Shown here: positions 1 to 7,279 of the stretch, in pieces
Layout of the letters: every line of letters starts with the position of its first letter
Numbering within the stretch: position 1 is the stretch's first letter
Source of the DNA: Jiangella anatolica
Lineage (GTDB): Bacteria > Actinomycetota > Actinomycetes > Jiangellales > Jiangellaceae
Assembly (NCBI RefSeq): GCF_003236295.1
Contig: NZ_POTW01000076.1
Span: 1-33,947 of the forward strand
Direction of reading: 5' to 3'
Length of the DNA stretch: 33,947 bases
Made by a program: the position numbers and the translations under genes
Notes under the pieces: model-generated
Databases searched by the model: none
Told to the model about the DNA's origin: nothing
What the model saw: the letters and a program-made list of their open reading frames with translations, nothing else

Positions 1-15
1 CCCCCTGCCCGCCGC

Positions 16-73
16 CCCATGATCATCAATGATCCGACCACCCATAGGGGGTTGGATCATTGATGATCATGGG
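16..73. repeat. Long palindrome, copy 1 (terminator-like dispersed repeat)
   Basis: Positions 16-39 pair with 50-73 to form a 24-bp stem with one mismatch (36/53, a G-U wobble in RNA read from the plus strand). The core of the arm is ATGATCATCAATGATCC and the loop is about 10 nt. The stop codon of the minus-strand gene to the right (67-69) lies inside the right arm. A second copy is at 20303-20362 with its asymmetric loop in the opposite orientation. A bidirectional terminator or a REP/MITE-like element are both possible. There is no clear T-tract. Confidence 0.85.
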
Positions 74-1179
74 AGCTCGGGGGCCGGCTCGGGATCGACG
101 ATGAGGACGACGGACGGCAGCAGGGCGTGCGGCACGTGCGGGGTGCGGGCCGTGCGGCGCCGGGCCCGGGCCGCGGTCACCAGCCGGACCCCCACCCACG
201 CCACGGCCATGAGGGCGGCCGCGACCACCGGTGCGATCAGCACGACGGCGCGGAAGAGGAACACCACCGGCAGCGCCTCGCCCAGGCCGGCGCCGGCCAG
301 CATGAGCGCGCCGACCAGCGCGGTCTCGGCCGAGCCGATGCCGGCCGGTGTCGGCGTGGCGGCCGACAGCGCGGTGCCGGCGAGGTAGGCGGCCATGCCG
401 ACGACGATGCTGATCTCGACGCCGAAGCCCTCGGCGGCCAGCGCGAACCCCGTCGCCAGGCACAGCGCCGCGGTCAGCTGGGCGCCCAGCGCGGCCACCG
501 CCAGGATCGGCCGGGCCCGCACCGCCGCCACGACCTCGCGTGCCGTCGCCCGGACTCGCTGCAGCTTGGTCGGCTGGCCGGCCGGCACGACGACGGGCAC
601 GGTGGACGGCGTCCGGGCGGCGCGCCGCGCGGCCAGCCGGCGCACCAGGAACCGCACCGCGAACACGACCACCGTCGCCACCGCGACGACGGTGAGCAGC
701 CCGCTCCAGCCCTCCCGCAGCCACGCGACGCCGAGCAGCAGGCCGGACGCATGCGCCAGCCCGCCCGCCACCGCCCACAGGGCCACCACGCCGGCGGCCG
801 CCGTGTTCGAGGCGCCGCCACGGTGCAGCGCGGCGACGAAGACGCCGGCCGCGCCGACGCCGGCCGGGACCACCCGGTTGGCGACCGTGCCGCCGATGTG
901 CGCGGTCGCGGCGCCGGACCAGGTGAGGTAGCCCGAGGCGATGGCCCGCTTGCCGGCGATGGCCGCGGTCGTCGCCATGATCCAGAACAGCGCGACCAGC
1001 AGCGGCACGTACGGGTTGCTGCGCGTCGCGGAGATCAGGTTGGGCAGCATCGAGGGCACGATCACGACGCACACGACCACGAGGATCGCGATCACGACCA
1101 GCAGACCGACGACCCGGCGAGTGCTGCCTGAAATCGCACTCCGCCGGGTCCGTGTGGTGGTCGTGTCCTCGGTCGCCAC
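67..1179 (-). CDS. Flippase-like membrane protein (LPG_synthase_TM / UPF0104 family)
   Basis: This is a polytopic membrane protein of about 370 residues. It belongs by pattern to the family of the transmembrane region of lysylphosphatidylglycerol synthase, whose members include putative lipid flippases. Visible signatures are ANRVVPAGVGAAG in the middle and ATPTPAGIGSAE near the end, in the place of the family's PAPGGxGxxE motifs. There are at least seven hydrophobic segments and a basic cytoplasmic linker rich in Arg and Ala. No aminoacyl-transferase domain is attached, so lysinylation is not expected. The start chosen is GTG 1179, because a -10-like CACCAT (1186-1191) lies exactly 6 nt before it, which suggests a leaderless message. 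An in-frame ATG at 1287 would overlap the upstream gene and adds residues that do not look coding. The stop codon is supplied by the palindrome at 16-73. The exact substrate is unknown. Confidence 0.75.
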   Translation of the reverse strand: MATEDTTTTRTRRSAISGSTRRVVGLLVVIAILVVVCVVIVPSMLPNLISATRSNPYVPLLVALFWIMATTAAIAGKRAIASGYLTWSGAATAHIGGTVANRVVPAGVGAAGVFVAALHRGGASNTAAAGVVALWAVAGGLAHASGLLLGVAWLREGWSGLLTVVAVATVVVFAVRFLVRRLAARRAARTPSTVPVVVPAGQPTKLQRVRATAREVVAAVRARPILAVAALGAQLTAALCLATGFALAAEGFGVEISIVVGMAAYLAGTALSAATPTPAGIGSAETALVGALMLAGAGLGEALPVVFLFRAVVLIAPVVAAALMAVAWVGVRLVTAARARRRTARTPHVPHALLPSVVLIVDPEPAPELP

Positions 1180-1185
1180 ACCCCT

Positions 1186-1191
1186 ATGGTG
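1186..1191 (-). promoter_or_regulatory. Putative -10 element of a leaderless promoter
   Basis: CACCAT on the minus strand is followed by six bases and then the GTG at 1179. The same geometry is seen before 27251, 29848 and 30592. It is assigned by pattern only, and no convincing -35 is visible. Confidence 0.4.
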
Positions 1192-1276
1192 ACCGACAGA
1201 AACGACCACAGTCTGTAGTAGAGGCGTACAACTGGCATCGAAACGGCTTCTCACCTGCAACGATGATCCAGAAAAT

Positions 1277-2500
1277 TCATCCGGCAACGCGCCGCAACCA
1301 GGTGAATCCGGTGTTCTCGCCGAGGCAGGTCTGCAGGATCACGTCGCACCGGTCGCCACAGGTCCACTGCTCCGCCGGTCCCAGCTCCGAGGCCCGGCCG
1401 GGCGCGATCACCCGGTCCACCACCTCGTACAGTCCGGCCTGCTCGCCGGTGAGCTGGACGTAGGACTGCAGCGGCAGCTCGTTCCACCAGGCGTTGCCCA
1501 GGAAGTCGTGCCCGACGACGAACACCCCGGCCGCCACCGAGGTGTAGTGGCAGCCGACGCCGTGCGGCAGCGCGTCCACGTCGGCCTGGCCGGCGCACGA
1601 GCGCACCGGGATCGTCGCCGCCTCGACCGCGGTCACGGTCAGGTCCGCGCTGGTCACCGGCAGGTAGCGGGTGCCGCCCGGGTAGACGGCCCGGTAGGTC
1701 GTGGGCGCCGACGGGGTCACGGTGGCGGTCGCGGTCCCGTCGGCCGACGTCGCCAGCGTCGACACGACCGTCCAGGAGTCGCCGGCCAGCGCCTGCAGCT
1801 GCACGTCGCCGATGATCGGCACGCCGGCCGCGTTGTGCCAGCCGATCGTCAGCGTCACGGCGCCGCCGGCGACCACCGGTGTGGCCGGCGCGGACACCGT
1901 CAGCGCCGACTCCAGCCGCGTCGCCGCGATGACGGCGACCTCGGCGGAGACCTGCGGGGCCAGCTCGTCGCTGCCCGGGTAGAGGAGCCGGTAGATCGCC
2001 GACGCCGCCACCGTCACGCCGGTCGAGGCGCGGCCGGTCGACGTGGTCAGCTCGGCGACGGTGACCCAGCCGGCGCCCTCGGCCCGCTGCAGCAGCACGA
2101 CGCCGTCGACGCCGTAGCCGTCGCCGTCGATCCAGGTCGCGGTGAACACCTCGGTCGCGCCGGGGTCGGTCAGGCCGGGCGCGGTCAGGTACAGCTGGGT
2201 CGGCGCCGGCCCCGCCGGTTCGGCCGGGCCGGCCGGCGACGACGCGGGCACGGACGGGACGGGCGTGGGCACGGGCGGCGCCGGCGTCGGGACCGGCGTG
2301 GCCGGCGCGGACGCGGACGGACGCGGCGCCGGCGTCGGCGCGGGCGCCGCCGCGCCGTCGGCGGTGTGCGCGGTCACCGGCTGCGCGGCCGACGGCACGT
2401 CGGGCAGCGCCGGCCGGTCGGCCGAGGACACGTAGAACGCGATCGCCGCGGCGACGGTCAGGATCGCCAGCACGATGCCGAGGGCGCGGTTCACGGCCAC
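1277..2500 (-). CDS. Membrane-anchored Ig-repeat protein with sortase-like C-terminal domain
   Basis: The 407-residue product has an N-terminal hydrophobic segment (about residues 5-24), which is either a signal anchor or a signal peptide. A Pro/Ala/Thr-rich stalk (about 35-95) and two Ig-like beta-sandwich repeats (about 100-190 and 200-300) follow. The last 83 residues resemble a sortase fold: a Gly-His pair (His331), a beta region, then LQTC with Cys392 and Arg403/404, which match the His-Cys-Arg triad in order and spacing. Two further cysteines (381 and 385) are unusual. The start is GTG 2500, which overlaps the end of the kinase gene by 10 nt, so translation is probably coupled to it. 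It could be an active divergent sortase or only a sortase-like binding domain. The sortase assignment rests on motif reading alone. Confidence 0.6.
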   Translation of the reverse strand: MAVNRALGIVLAILTVAAAIAFYVSSADRPALPDVPSAAQPVTAHTADGAAAPAPTPAPRPSASAPATPVPTPAPPVPTPVPSVPASSPAGPAEPAGPAPTQLYLTAPGLTDPGATEVFTATWIDGDGYGVDGVVLLQRAEGAGWVTVAELTTSTGRASTGVTVAASAIYRLLYPGSDELAPQVSAEVAVIAATRLESALTVSAPATPVVAGGAVTLTIGWHNAAGVPIIGDVQLQALAGDSWTVVSTLATSADGTATATVTPSAPTTYRAVYPGGTRYLPVTSADLTVTAVEAATIPVRSCAGQADVDALPHGVGCHYTSVAAGVFVVGHDFLGNAWWNELPLQSYVQLTGEQAGLYEVVDRVIAPGRASELGPAEQWTCGDRCDVILQTCLGENTGFTWLRRVAG

Positions 2501-4380
2501 TCACCCCCGGGCGTGCTCGTCGGCGGGCCGATCGACGGCCCGGTCGGGGTCGGCGACGGTGTGTCCGACGGCGTCGGCGACGGGTCCGGCGTCGGCGGCG
2601 GCCCGACCGCGACCACCAGCGTCACCGTCGAGCCGAGCCGCAGGCTGGTCCCGGCCGCCGGCTGCACCTCGAGCACCGTCCCGGGCGGCTCGCCGGCCAC
2701 CTCGACCGGCGTCTCCTCGACGGCGAACCCGGCATCCTGCACGCGGGCCCGGGCCTCGCCGATGCCGAGGCCGCGCGCCTCCGGGACCAGCTGGTTGCCG
2801 CTGGCCAGCGTCAGCGTGACGACGGCGCCCGGCTGCAGCTCCACGCCGACGGCGGGCTCGCTGGCCAGGACGGTGTCCGCCGGCCGGGCGGAGTCCTGCC
2901 GGTCCAGCTCGCCGAGCGCCAGCCCGGCCCGGTCCAGCAGCGACCGCGCCTCGGCCAGCGTCGCGCCCTCCAGCTGCGGCACGGCCACCGACGGCTGCGC
3001 CTGCGGCCCGCCGGAGACGATGATCAGCACCGCGGAGCCGGCCGGCACGGACGCCCCGGCGGCCGGGTCGGTCCGCACGACCAGCCCGGCCGGCACGGTG
3101 TCGTGCGCCTCGGTGCGCACACTGCCGTCGCGCGTCCCGGCCCCGGCCAGCGACTGCCGGGCCGCCTCGGCGCTCTGGCCGGCGACGTCGGGGACGGTGA
3201 CCGTGGCGGGCGCCTCCGGGCGCGGGCCGGCGAACAGCCACAGCAGCAGCGCGACCAGCCCGGCGGCCGTCATCACCAGCAGGGTCACCGGCCAGAGCGC
3301 CGACCGCTCCGCCGGCGGCTCCGGCGCGACCGGCGGCTGCGCCCGGACCACACGCGGCGGCTCCTGCCGGCGGCGCTCGGCCAGCTCCTGCGCGACCGGG
3401 ACCGGCACCGTCGCGGGACCGGCCGGGCGGCGCACCGGCGCGAACGCCGTCGTCGTCGAGACGCGCGGGATGACCTGGGTGGTGCTGTGGTCAGGCGCGG
3501 GCGCGCGCAGCTCACCGGCGACCCGCAGCACCTCGTCGCGCAGCTCCCTCGCCGTCGCCGGGCGATCGCCGGGCCGCTTGGCCAGCGTCCGCACCAGCAG
3601 CGCGTCCAGGGCCGCCGGCACCCCCGGCAGCCGCGCCGACGCCAGCGGCACGACCGCGGTGACGTGCATCAGCGCGACGTCGCGGACCTCGTCGGCGACG
3701 TACGGCGGCGCGCCGGTGACCAGCGCGAACAGCAGGCAGCCGACGGAGTACAGGTCGCTGCGGCGGTCCACCGGCAGGCCCTGCGCCTGCTCCGGCGACA
3801 CGTAGGCGACGCTGCCGTGCACGACGTCGGACTCGCCCTGCTGCTCGCCGACCGCCGCGATGCCGAAGTCGAGCACCTTGACCGCGCCGTCGTCGGTGAT
3901 CATGACGTTGCCCGGGCTGATGTCACGGTGCACGACGCCACGCAGGTGGGCGTGGTCCAGCGCGGCCAGCACGTCCGCCGTCAGCGTCAGCGCGTCGACG
4001 GGGTCGAGCGGCGGCGCCGCGCCGGCGGCCAGGACGTCGCGGACGGTGCGGCCGCGGACCCGCTCCATCGCGATCCAGCAGATCAAGGACCGGCCAGCTG
4101 GACCTTCTAGCTCGTCGGCGCCGACGTCGTGCACCGTCACGATGCCGGGGTGCGACAGCATCGCCGCCGCCGTCGCCTCGACCTGGAACGCGGCCTGCGC
4201 GGCGGAGTCGGCGGCCAGGCCGGGCCGGAGCACCTTGACGGCGACCGGCCGGCCCAGCCGGGTGTCGCGGCCGGCGAACACCGTCGCCGACCCGCCGCTG
4301 CCCAGGACCTCGCCCACCTCGAACCGGCCGCCGAGCACGGTGCCCGGCGGGACCAGCGGCGGAACGGCGAGGTCGGTCAT
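2491..4380 (-). CDS. PASTA-domain Ser/Thr protein kinase (PknB/StkP type)
   Basis: The 629-residue receptor kinase senses cell-wall material and phosphorylates proteins in the cytoplasm. The kinase domain has a glycine-rich loop (GSGGSATV, 27-34), the ATP lysine in AVKVL (Lys49), HRDISPGN with Asp153, DFG at 171-173 and an SPEQA motif in the place of APE. The catalytic loop reads HRDIS rather than the usual HRDxK, a variant also common in myxobacterial kinases (HRDVSPxN). A juxtamembrane linker, one membrane helix (VTLLVMTAAGLVALLLWLF) and three extracellular PASTA repeats follow, ending in a Pro/Thr/Ser tail. PASTA repeats bind muropeptides or lipid II in known relatives. The gene lies 4 nt after the transglycosylase gene and overlaps the Ig/sortase-like gene. 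Kinase, wall hydrolase and surface protein therefore appear to be co-transcribed. Confidence 0.93.
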   Translation of the reverse strand: MTDLAVPPLVPPGTVLGGRFEVGEVLGSGGSATVFAGRDTRLGRPVAVKVLRPGLAADSAAQAAFQVEATAAAMLSHPGIVTVHDVGADELEGPAGRSLICWIAMERVRGRTVRDVLAAGAAPPLDPVDALTLTADVLAALDHAHLRGVVHRDISPGNVMITDDGAVKVLDFGIAAVGEQQGESDVVHGSVAYVSPEQAQGLPVDRRSDLYSVGCLLFALVTGAPPYVADEVRDVALMHVTAVVPLASARLPGVPAALDALLVRTLAKRPGDRPATARELRDEVLRVAGELRAPAPDHSTTQVIPRVSTTTAFAPVRRPAGPATVPVPVAQELAERRRQEPPRVVRAQPPVAPEPPAERSALWPVTLLVMTAAGLVALLLWLFAGPRPEAPATVTVPDVAGQSAEAARQSLAGAGTRDGSVRTEAHDTVPAGLVVRTDPAAGASVPAGSAVLIIVSGGPQAQPSVAVPQLEGATLAEARSLLDRAGLALGELDRQDSARPADTVLASEPAVGVELQPGAVVTLTLASGNQLVPEARGLGIGEARARVQDAGFAVEETPVEVAGEPPGTVLEVQPAAGTSLRLGSTVTLVVAVGPPPTPDPSPTPSDTPSPTPTGPSIGPPTSTPGGEWP

Positions 4381-4384
4381 GGGG

Positions 4385-5152
4385 TCAGCTCCAGCTGGCG
4401 CGGGCGTAGCCGTTCGCGGTCTCGAGCACCCGCGCGGCGTACTCGGCCGACCGGTTGTAGGTGAGGACGGCGCGCTGCCAGGCCGCGCCGTCGGTGAGGT
4501 CGCCGCCGTCGGCGCACAGGTAGCGGCCGGCCGCCAGCGCGACGTCGTCGAGGTTGTGCACGTCGCTGACGCCGTCGCCATTGCCGTCGGCGCCCCACCG
4601 CCGCCAGGTCGACGGGATGAACTGCATCGGGCCGACGGCGCGGTCCCACACCGTGTCGCCGTCGAGCTCGCCGCCGTCGGTGTCCGCGATCGCGGCGACG
4701 CCCTCGCCGCCGTCCAGCGCGATGCCCACGATCGGGTCGGCGGTGCGGCCGTCGGCCCGGACATGGGTGCCGCCGTAGCTGCCGTGGTGCGACTCGACCG
4801 CGCCGATCCCGGCCAGCGTCGGCCAGCCGAGCCGGCACGCCGGCTGCTCCTCGGCCAGCCGCAGCGCCGCTGCGGCGTACGAGGCGAGCGCGCGGGCCGG
4901 GATGCCGGTCCGTGCGCCGACGTCGGACGCCCACTGCGCCGGCACTCCCGGCGCGGACGCATCGGCCGCCGCGTCCGCGGCCGTCACCGCCCCGGCCGGC
5001 GCCGCGCCGATCACCCCGTCCGTCACCGGTGCGACGACCAGCGGCCCGACGCCACCGCCGGGCACCGTCCGGGACACGACGAGCACCAGCCCGACGACGG
5101 CGACCAGCACGAACGCCGCCAGGACCGTCATGCCGCGCCCCGGCCCGGTCAC
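4385..5152 (-). CDS. Lytic murein transglycosylase (MltB-like, SLT fold)
   Basis: The product is about 255 residues with an N-terminal membrane helix (about 8-28), an Ala-rich linker and a lysozyme-like domain. The catalytic glutamate is in GAVESHHG (Glu120). [10 protein letters not shown] is the hallmark of MltB-type transglycosylases, which cleave peptidoglycan to 1,6-anhydro-muropeptides. The start GTG 5152 overlaps the pstB stop by 4 nt (GTGA), which favours it over the internal ATG at 5131. The gene sits between pstB and the PASTA kinase. Its products or substrate would be of the kind PASTA domains recognise, so a functional link with the kinase is a reasonable inference. Confidence 0.85.
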   Translation of the reverse strand: MTGPGRGMTVLAAFVLVAVVGLVLVVSRTVPGGGVGPLVVAPVTDGVIGAAPAGAVTAADAAADASAPGVPAQWASDVGARTGIPARALASYAAAALRLAEEQPACRLGWPTLAGIGAVESHHGSYGGTHVRADGRTADPIVGIALDGGEGVAAIADTDGGELDGDTVWDRAVGPMQFIPSTWRRWGADGNGDGVSDVHNLDDVALAAGRYLCADGGDLTDGAAWQRAVLTYNRSAEYAARVLETANGYARASWS

Positions 5153-6012
5153 CCGAACCGTCCGTGCACGTAGTCGCTGGTCCGCTCGTCCTGTGGGTTC
5201 TCGAACATCACCGACGTCGGCCCGTGCTCGACGATCACGCCCGGCGTGCCGTGCGAGGCGAGGAAGAACGCGCACCGGTCCGACACGCGCGCGGCCTGCT
5301 GCATGTTGTGCGTGACGATGACGATGGTGACCTCGGCGACCAGCTCCGCGATCGTCTCCTCGATCCGCCGTGTCGACGTCGGGTCCAGCGCCGAGCACGG
5401 CTCGTCCATCAGCAGCACCCGCGGCTGGATGGCCAGTGACCGGGCGATGCACAGCCGCTGCTGCTGGCCGCCGGAGAGCGCGCCGCCGGGCTGGCGCAGG
5501 CGGTCGCGGACCTCCTTCCACAGCCCGGCCTTGGTCAGGCACGACTCGACCAGGTCGTCCTTGGTCCGCCTCGACGCGCGCAGCCCGGTCAGCTTCAGCC
5601 CGGCCACCACGTTGTCGTAGATCGACATCGCCGGGAACGGGTTCGGCTTCTGGAACACCATCCCGATCTGCCGCCGCGCGTCGGTCAGCCGCCGGTTCGG
5701 CGCGTAGATGTCCTGCCCGTCCAGCATGACCTCGCCGGCCAGCGCCGCCGACGGGATCAGCTCGTGCATCCGGTTGAGGATCCGCAGGAACGTCGACTTG
5801 CCGCAGCCGGACGGCCCGATCAGCGCGGTCACCTCGCCGGCGTGCATCGTCAGCGACACCCGGTCCAGCACCTTGTGGGTGCCGAACCAGGCCGAGATCG
5901 ACCGCGCGTCCAGCCCCGCCAGCGACCCGGCGTTCGCCGCCGCGCCGTTCGGCGACGGGCGGCTCGCGTGGACGGCGGGGAGGGCGGTGGTGTGGTCGGC
6001 CTGAGCGGTCAT
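5149..6012 (-). CDS. pstB: Phosphate ABC transporter ATP-binding protein PstB
   Basis: The 287-residue ATPase powers phosphate import through PstC/PstA. Walker A is GPSGCGKST (66-74). The signature [16 protein letters not shown], Walker [14 protein letters not shown] and the switch His in VTHNMQQA are all intact. The [10 protein letters not shown] region and the order of motifs are typical of PstB rather than of other ABC ATPases. An N-terminal extension of about 30 residues is low in complexity. SD AAGGA is well placed before ATG 6012. The gene is separated from pstCA by about 7 kb of surface-protein genes, which is unusual. No phoU was found in the window. Confidence 0.95.
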   Translation of the reverse strand: MTAQADHTTALPAVHASRPSPNGAAANAGSLAGLDARSISAWFGTHKVLDRVSLTMHAGEVTALIGPSGCGKSTFLRILNRMHELIPSAALAGEVMLDGQDIYAPNRRLTDARRQIGMVFQKPNPFPAMSIYDNVVAGLKLTGLRASRRTKDDLVESCLTKAGLWKEVRDRLRQPGGALSGGQQQRLCIARSLAIQPRVLLMDEPCSALDPTSTRRIEETIAELVAEVTIVIVTHNMQQAARVSDRCAFFLASHGTPGVIVEHGPTSVMFENPQDERTSDYVHGRFG

Positions 6013-6039
6013 CGGGTGTCCTTCGCGGTTGACTCGGAT

Positions 6040-7158
6040 CTAGATCAGGTTGGGAAGCAGCCGGGCGACCTGGTCTGCGGTCGTCAGCCCGAGCGCGACG
6101 AGGACCGGGATGCCGAACACCCAGGCCTGCCAGCGGCCGAGGCGGTTGCGAGCCCACACCGTCGCGGCGACGGACAGCAGCAGTCCCTGCCCGAGCAGGA
6201 CCAGCGGGTACCAGGCCGCCTGGTCGGTGGCCATGGTCTGCTCGGCCTCGGTCAGCAGCGGCGTCGTCAGCACCTTCGGCGGCGCCGGATGCGCGTCCGA
6301 CACGAGCTCGGCGTCGACCCGCAGCACCCCGGACGGCAGCAGCGGCCGGCCGTCGGCCGTCACCAGCGTCAGCCGGCCGGCGCCGTCCGCCACCGCCGGC
6401 AGCAGGGGGTCGCCCTCGCGGCGCACGCCGAGGACCTCGTAGAGGTGCTGGCCCTGCCCGGTGACGATGGTGATCTGGTCGCCGCGCTCCAGCGTGTCGA
6501 TGCGGCCGAACGGCCCGCCGTAGGTGGTCCGGCGGCCCATGATCACGCTGGTGCCCTCCTGGCCCGGCAGCGGGGTGTCGCGCCGGTGCGCCGGCCCGGA
6601 CCGCATCACGTCGGACGTGGTGCCCTCCAGCACGACCTCGGTGAGGCCGAGCCGCGGGATCTCCAGCACGGCCACCGGCGTGCCGAAGGCCATCAGCCGG
6701 TCCTCGGCCTCCTCCTGCCCGCCGCTGTCCTCGCCGGGGCGCGGGACCCCGGGTGGCTCGGGCGGCTGGAGCTGGCCGACCGGCGCGATGCCGAGGGCGA
6801 GGTCGGCGCGGAAGTCCGCGTAGAGCGTCTCCTGGTCGCGGTCGTGCTGGAGCTGCGACACGAGCACGACGTCGACGATGAACCCGAGCGCGACGATCGC
6901 GAGGATCTGCAGCGCGACGGCCGGGACGTACGCGGCGGCCGACGGGACCCGCACGCGCCGCCGCTGCCCGCCCCTGGGCAGGGCCGAGCCGGCGGGCGGC
7001 GGACCGCCCGGCCCGCCACCCACTCCGCCCCCGGGCGGGTCACCGGGGACGGAGGGTGGCGGTGGCACGCGCGTGGAGTGCGGCGCGCCACCGTCGGCCG
7101 GGCCGGGATCGGCCGGCTCGGCCCGCTCCGTGGTGCCCGGCGGCAGCAGGGTGGTCAC
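6040..7158 (-). CDS. Catalytically degenerate sortase-fold membrane protein
   Basis: The 372-residue product has a Pro/Gly-rich cytoplasmic N-terminus (about 1-70) and a membrane helix (about 77-101). An extracellular sortase domain (about 160-285) is followed by two more helices (about 316-336 and 343-362). The domain keeps family landmarks such as VAVLEIPRLGL and RTTYGGPFGRIDTLERGDQI. Where active class E-type sortases have AGHRTTYG, however, this protein has MGRRTTYG (Arg209 replaces His), and where they have TLTTC it has TLVTA (Ala268 replaces Cys). Transpeptidation is therefore not expected. The start GTG 7158 has a GAGGG SD. It lies between a LAQTG surface protein and pstB, so a scaffold or adaptor role for surface proteins is possible. 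That role is inference. Confidence 0.8.
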   Translation of the reverse strand: MTTLLPPGTTERAEPADPGPADGGAPHSTRVPPPPSVPGDPPGGGVGGGPGGPPPAGSALPRGGQRRRVRVPSAAAYVPAVALQILAIVALGFIVDVVLVSQLQHDRDQETLYADFRADLALGIAPVGQLQPPEPPGVPRPGEDSGGQEEAEDRLMAFGTPVAVLEIPRLGLTEVVLEGTTSDVMRSGPAHRRDTPLPGQEGTSVIMGRRTTYGGPFGRIDTLERGDQITIVTGQGQHLYEVLGVRREGDPLLPAVADGAGRLTLVTADGRPLLPSGVLRVDAELVSDAHPAPPKVLTTPLLTEAEQTMATDQAAWYPLVLLGQGLLLSVAATVWARNRLGRWQAWVFGIPVLVALGLTTADQVARLLPNLI

Positions 7159-7277
7159 GTGGCCCTCACCCCGTCACCGTGCGGGTCGCTCATGAGGACG
7201 TCGCGAACCGAGTTCTTCGCCATCGTGAACGCCAGACGGACATCGTGGTCACCCGCGATGGCCGTTCGCCGTCGCAT
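7155..7277 (-). CDS. Possible 40-residue small protein between LAQTG protein and pseudo-sortase
   Basis: An ATG at 7277 lies 2 nt after the stop of the Ig/LAQTG gene. The frame runs 40 codons to a TGA that overlaps the GTG start of the pseudo-sortase by 4 nt, so it fills the gap exactly. The product begins MRRRTAIAGDHDV and is hydrophilic, with no signal, membrane helix or known motif. No SD of its own is visible, so it could only be read by coupling. Third-position GC is about 80%, lower than in the neighbours. A chance open frame in GC-rich DNA is quite possible. Confidence 0.3.
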   Translation of the reverse strand: MRRRTAIAGDHDVRLAFTMAKNSVRDVLMSDPHGDGVRAT

Positions 7278-7279
7278 GG

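Noticed and set aside
29-388. Open frames starting inside both palindromes, with the shared start MIxPPIGGWIIDDHG
   Set aside because: The shared N-terminus simply comes from translating the palindrome. The rest of each frame is antisense to a real gene.
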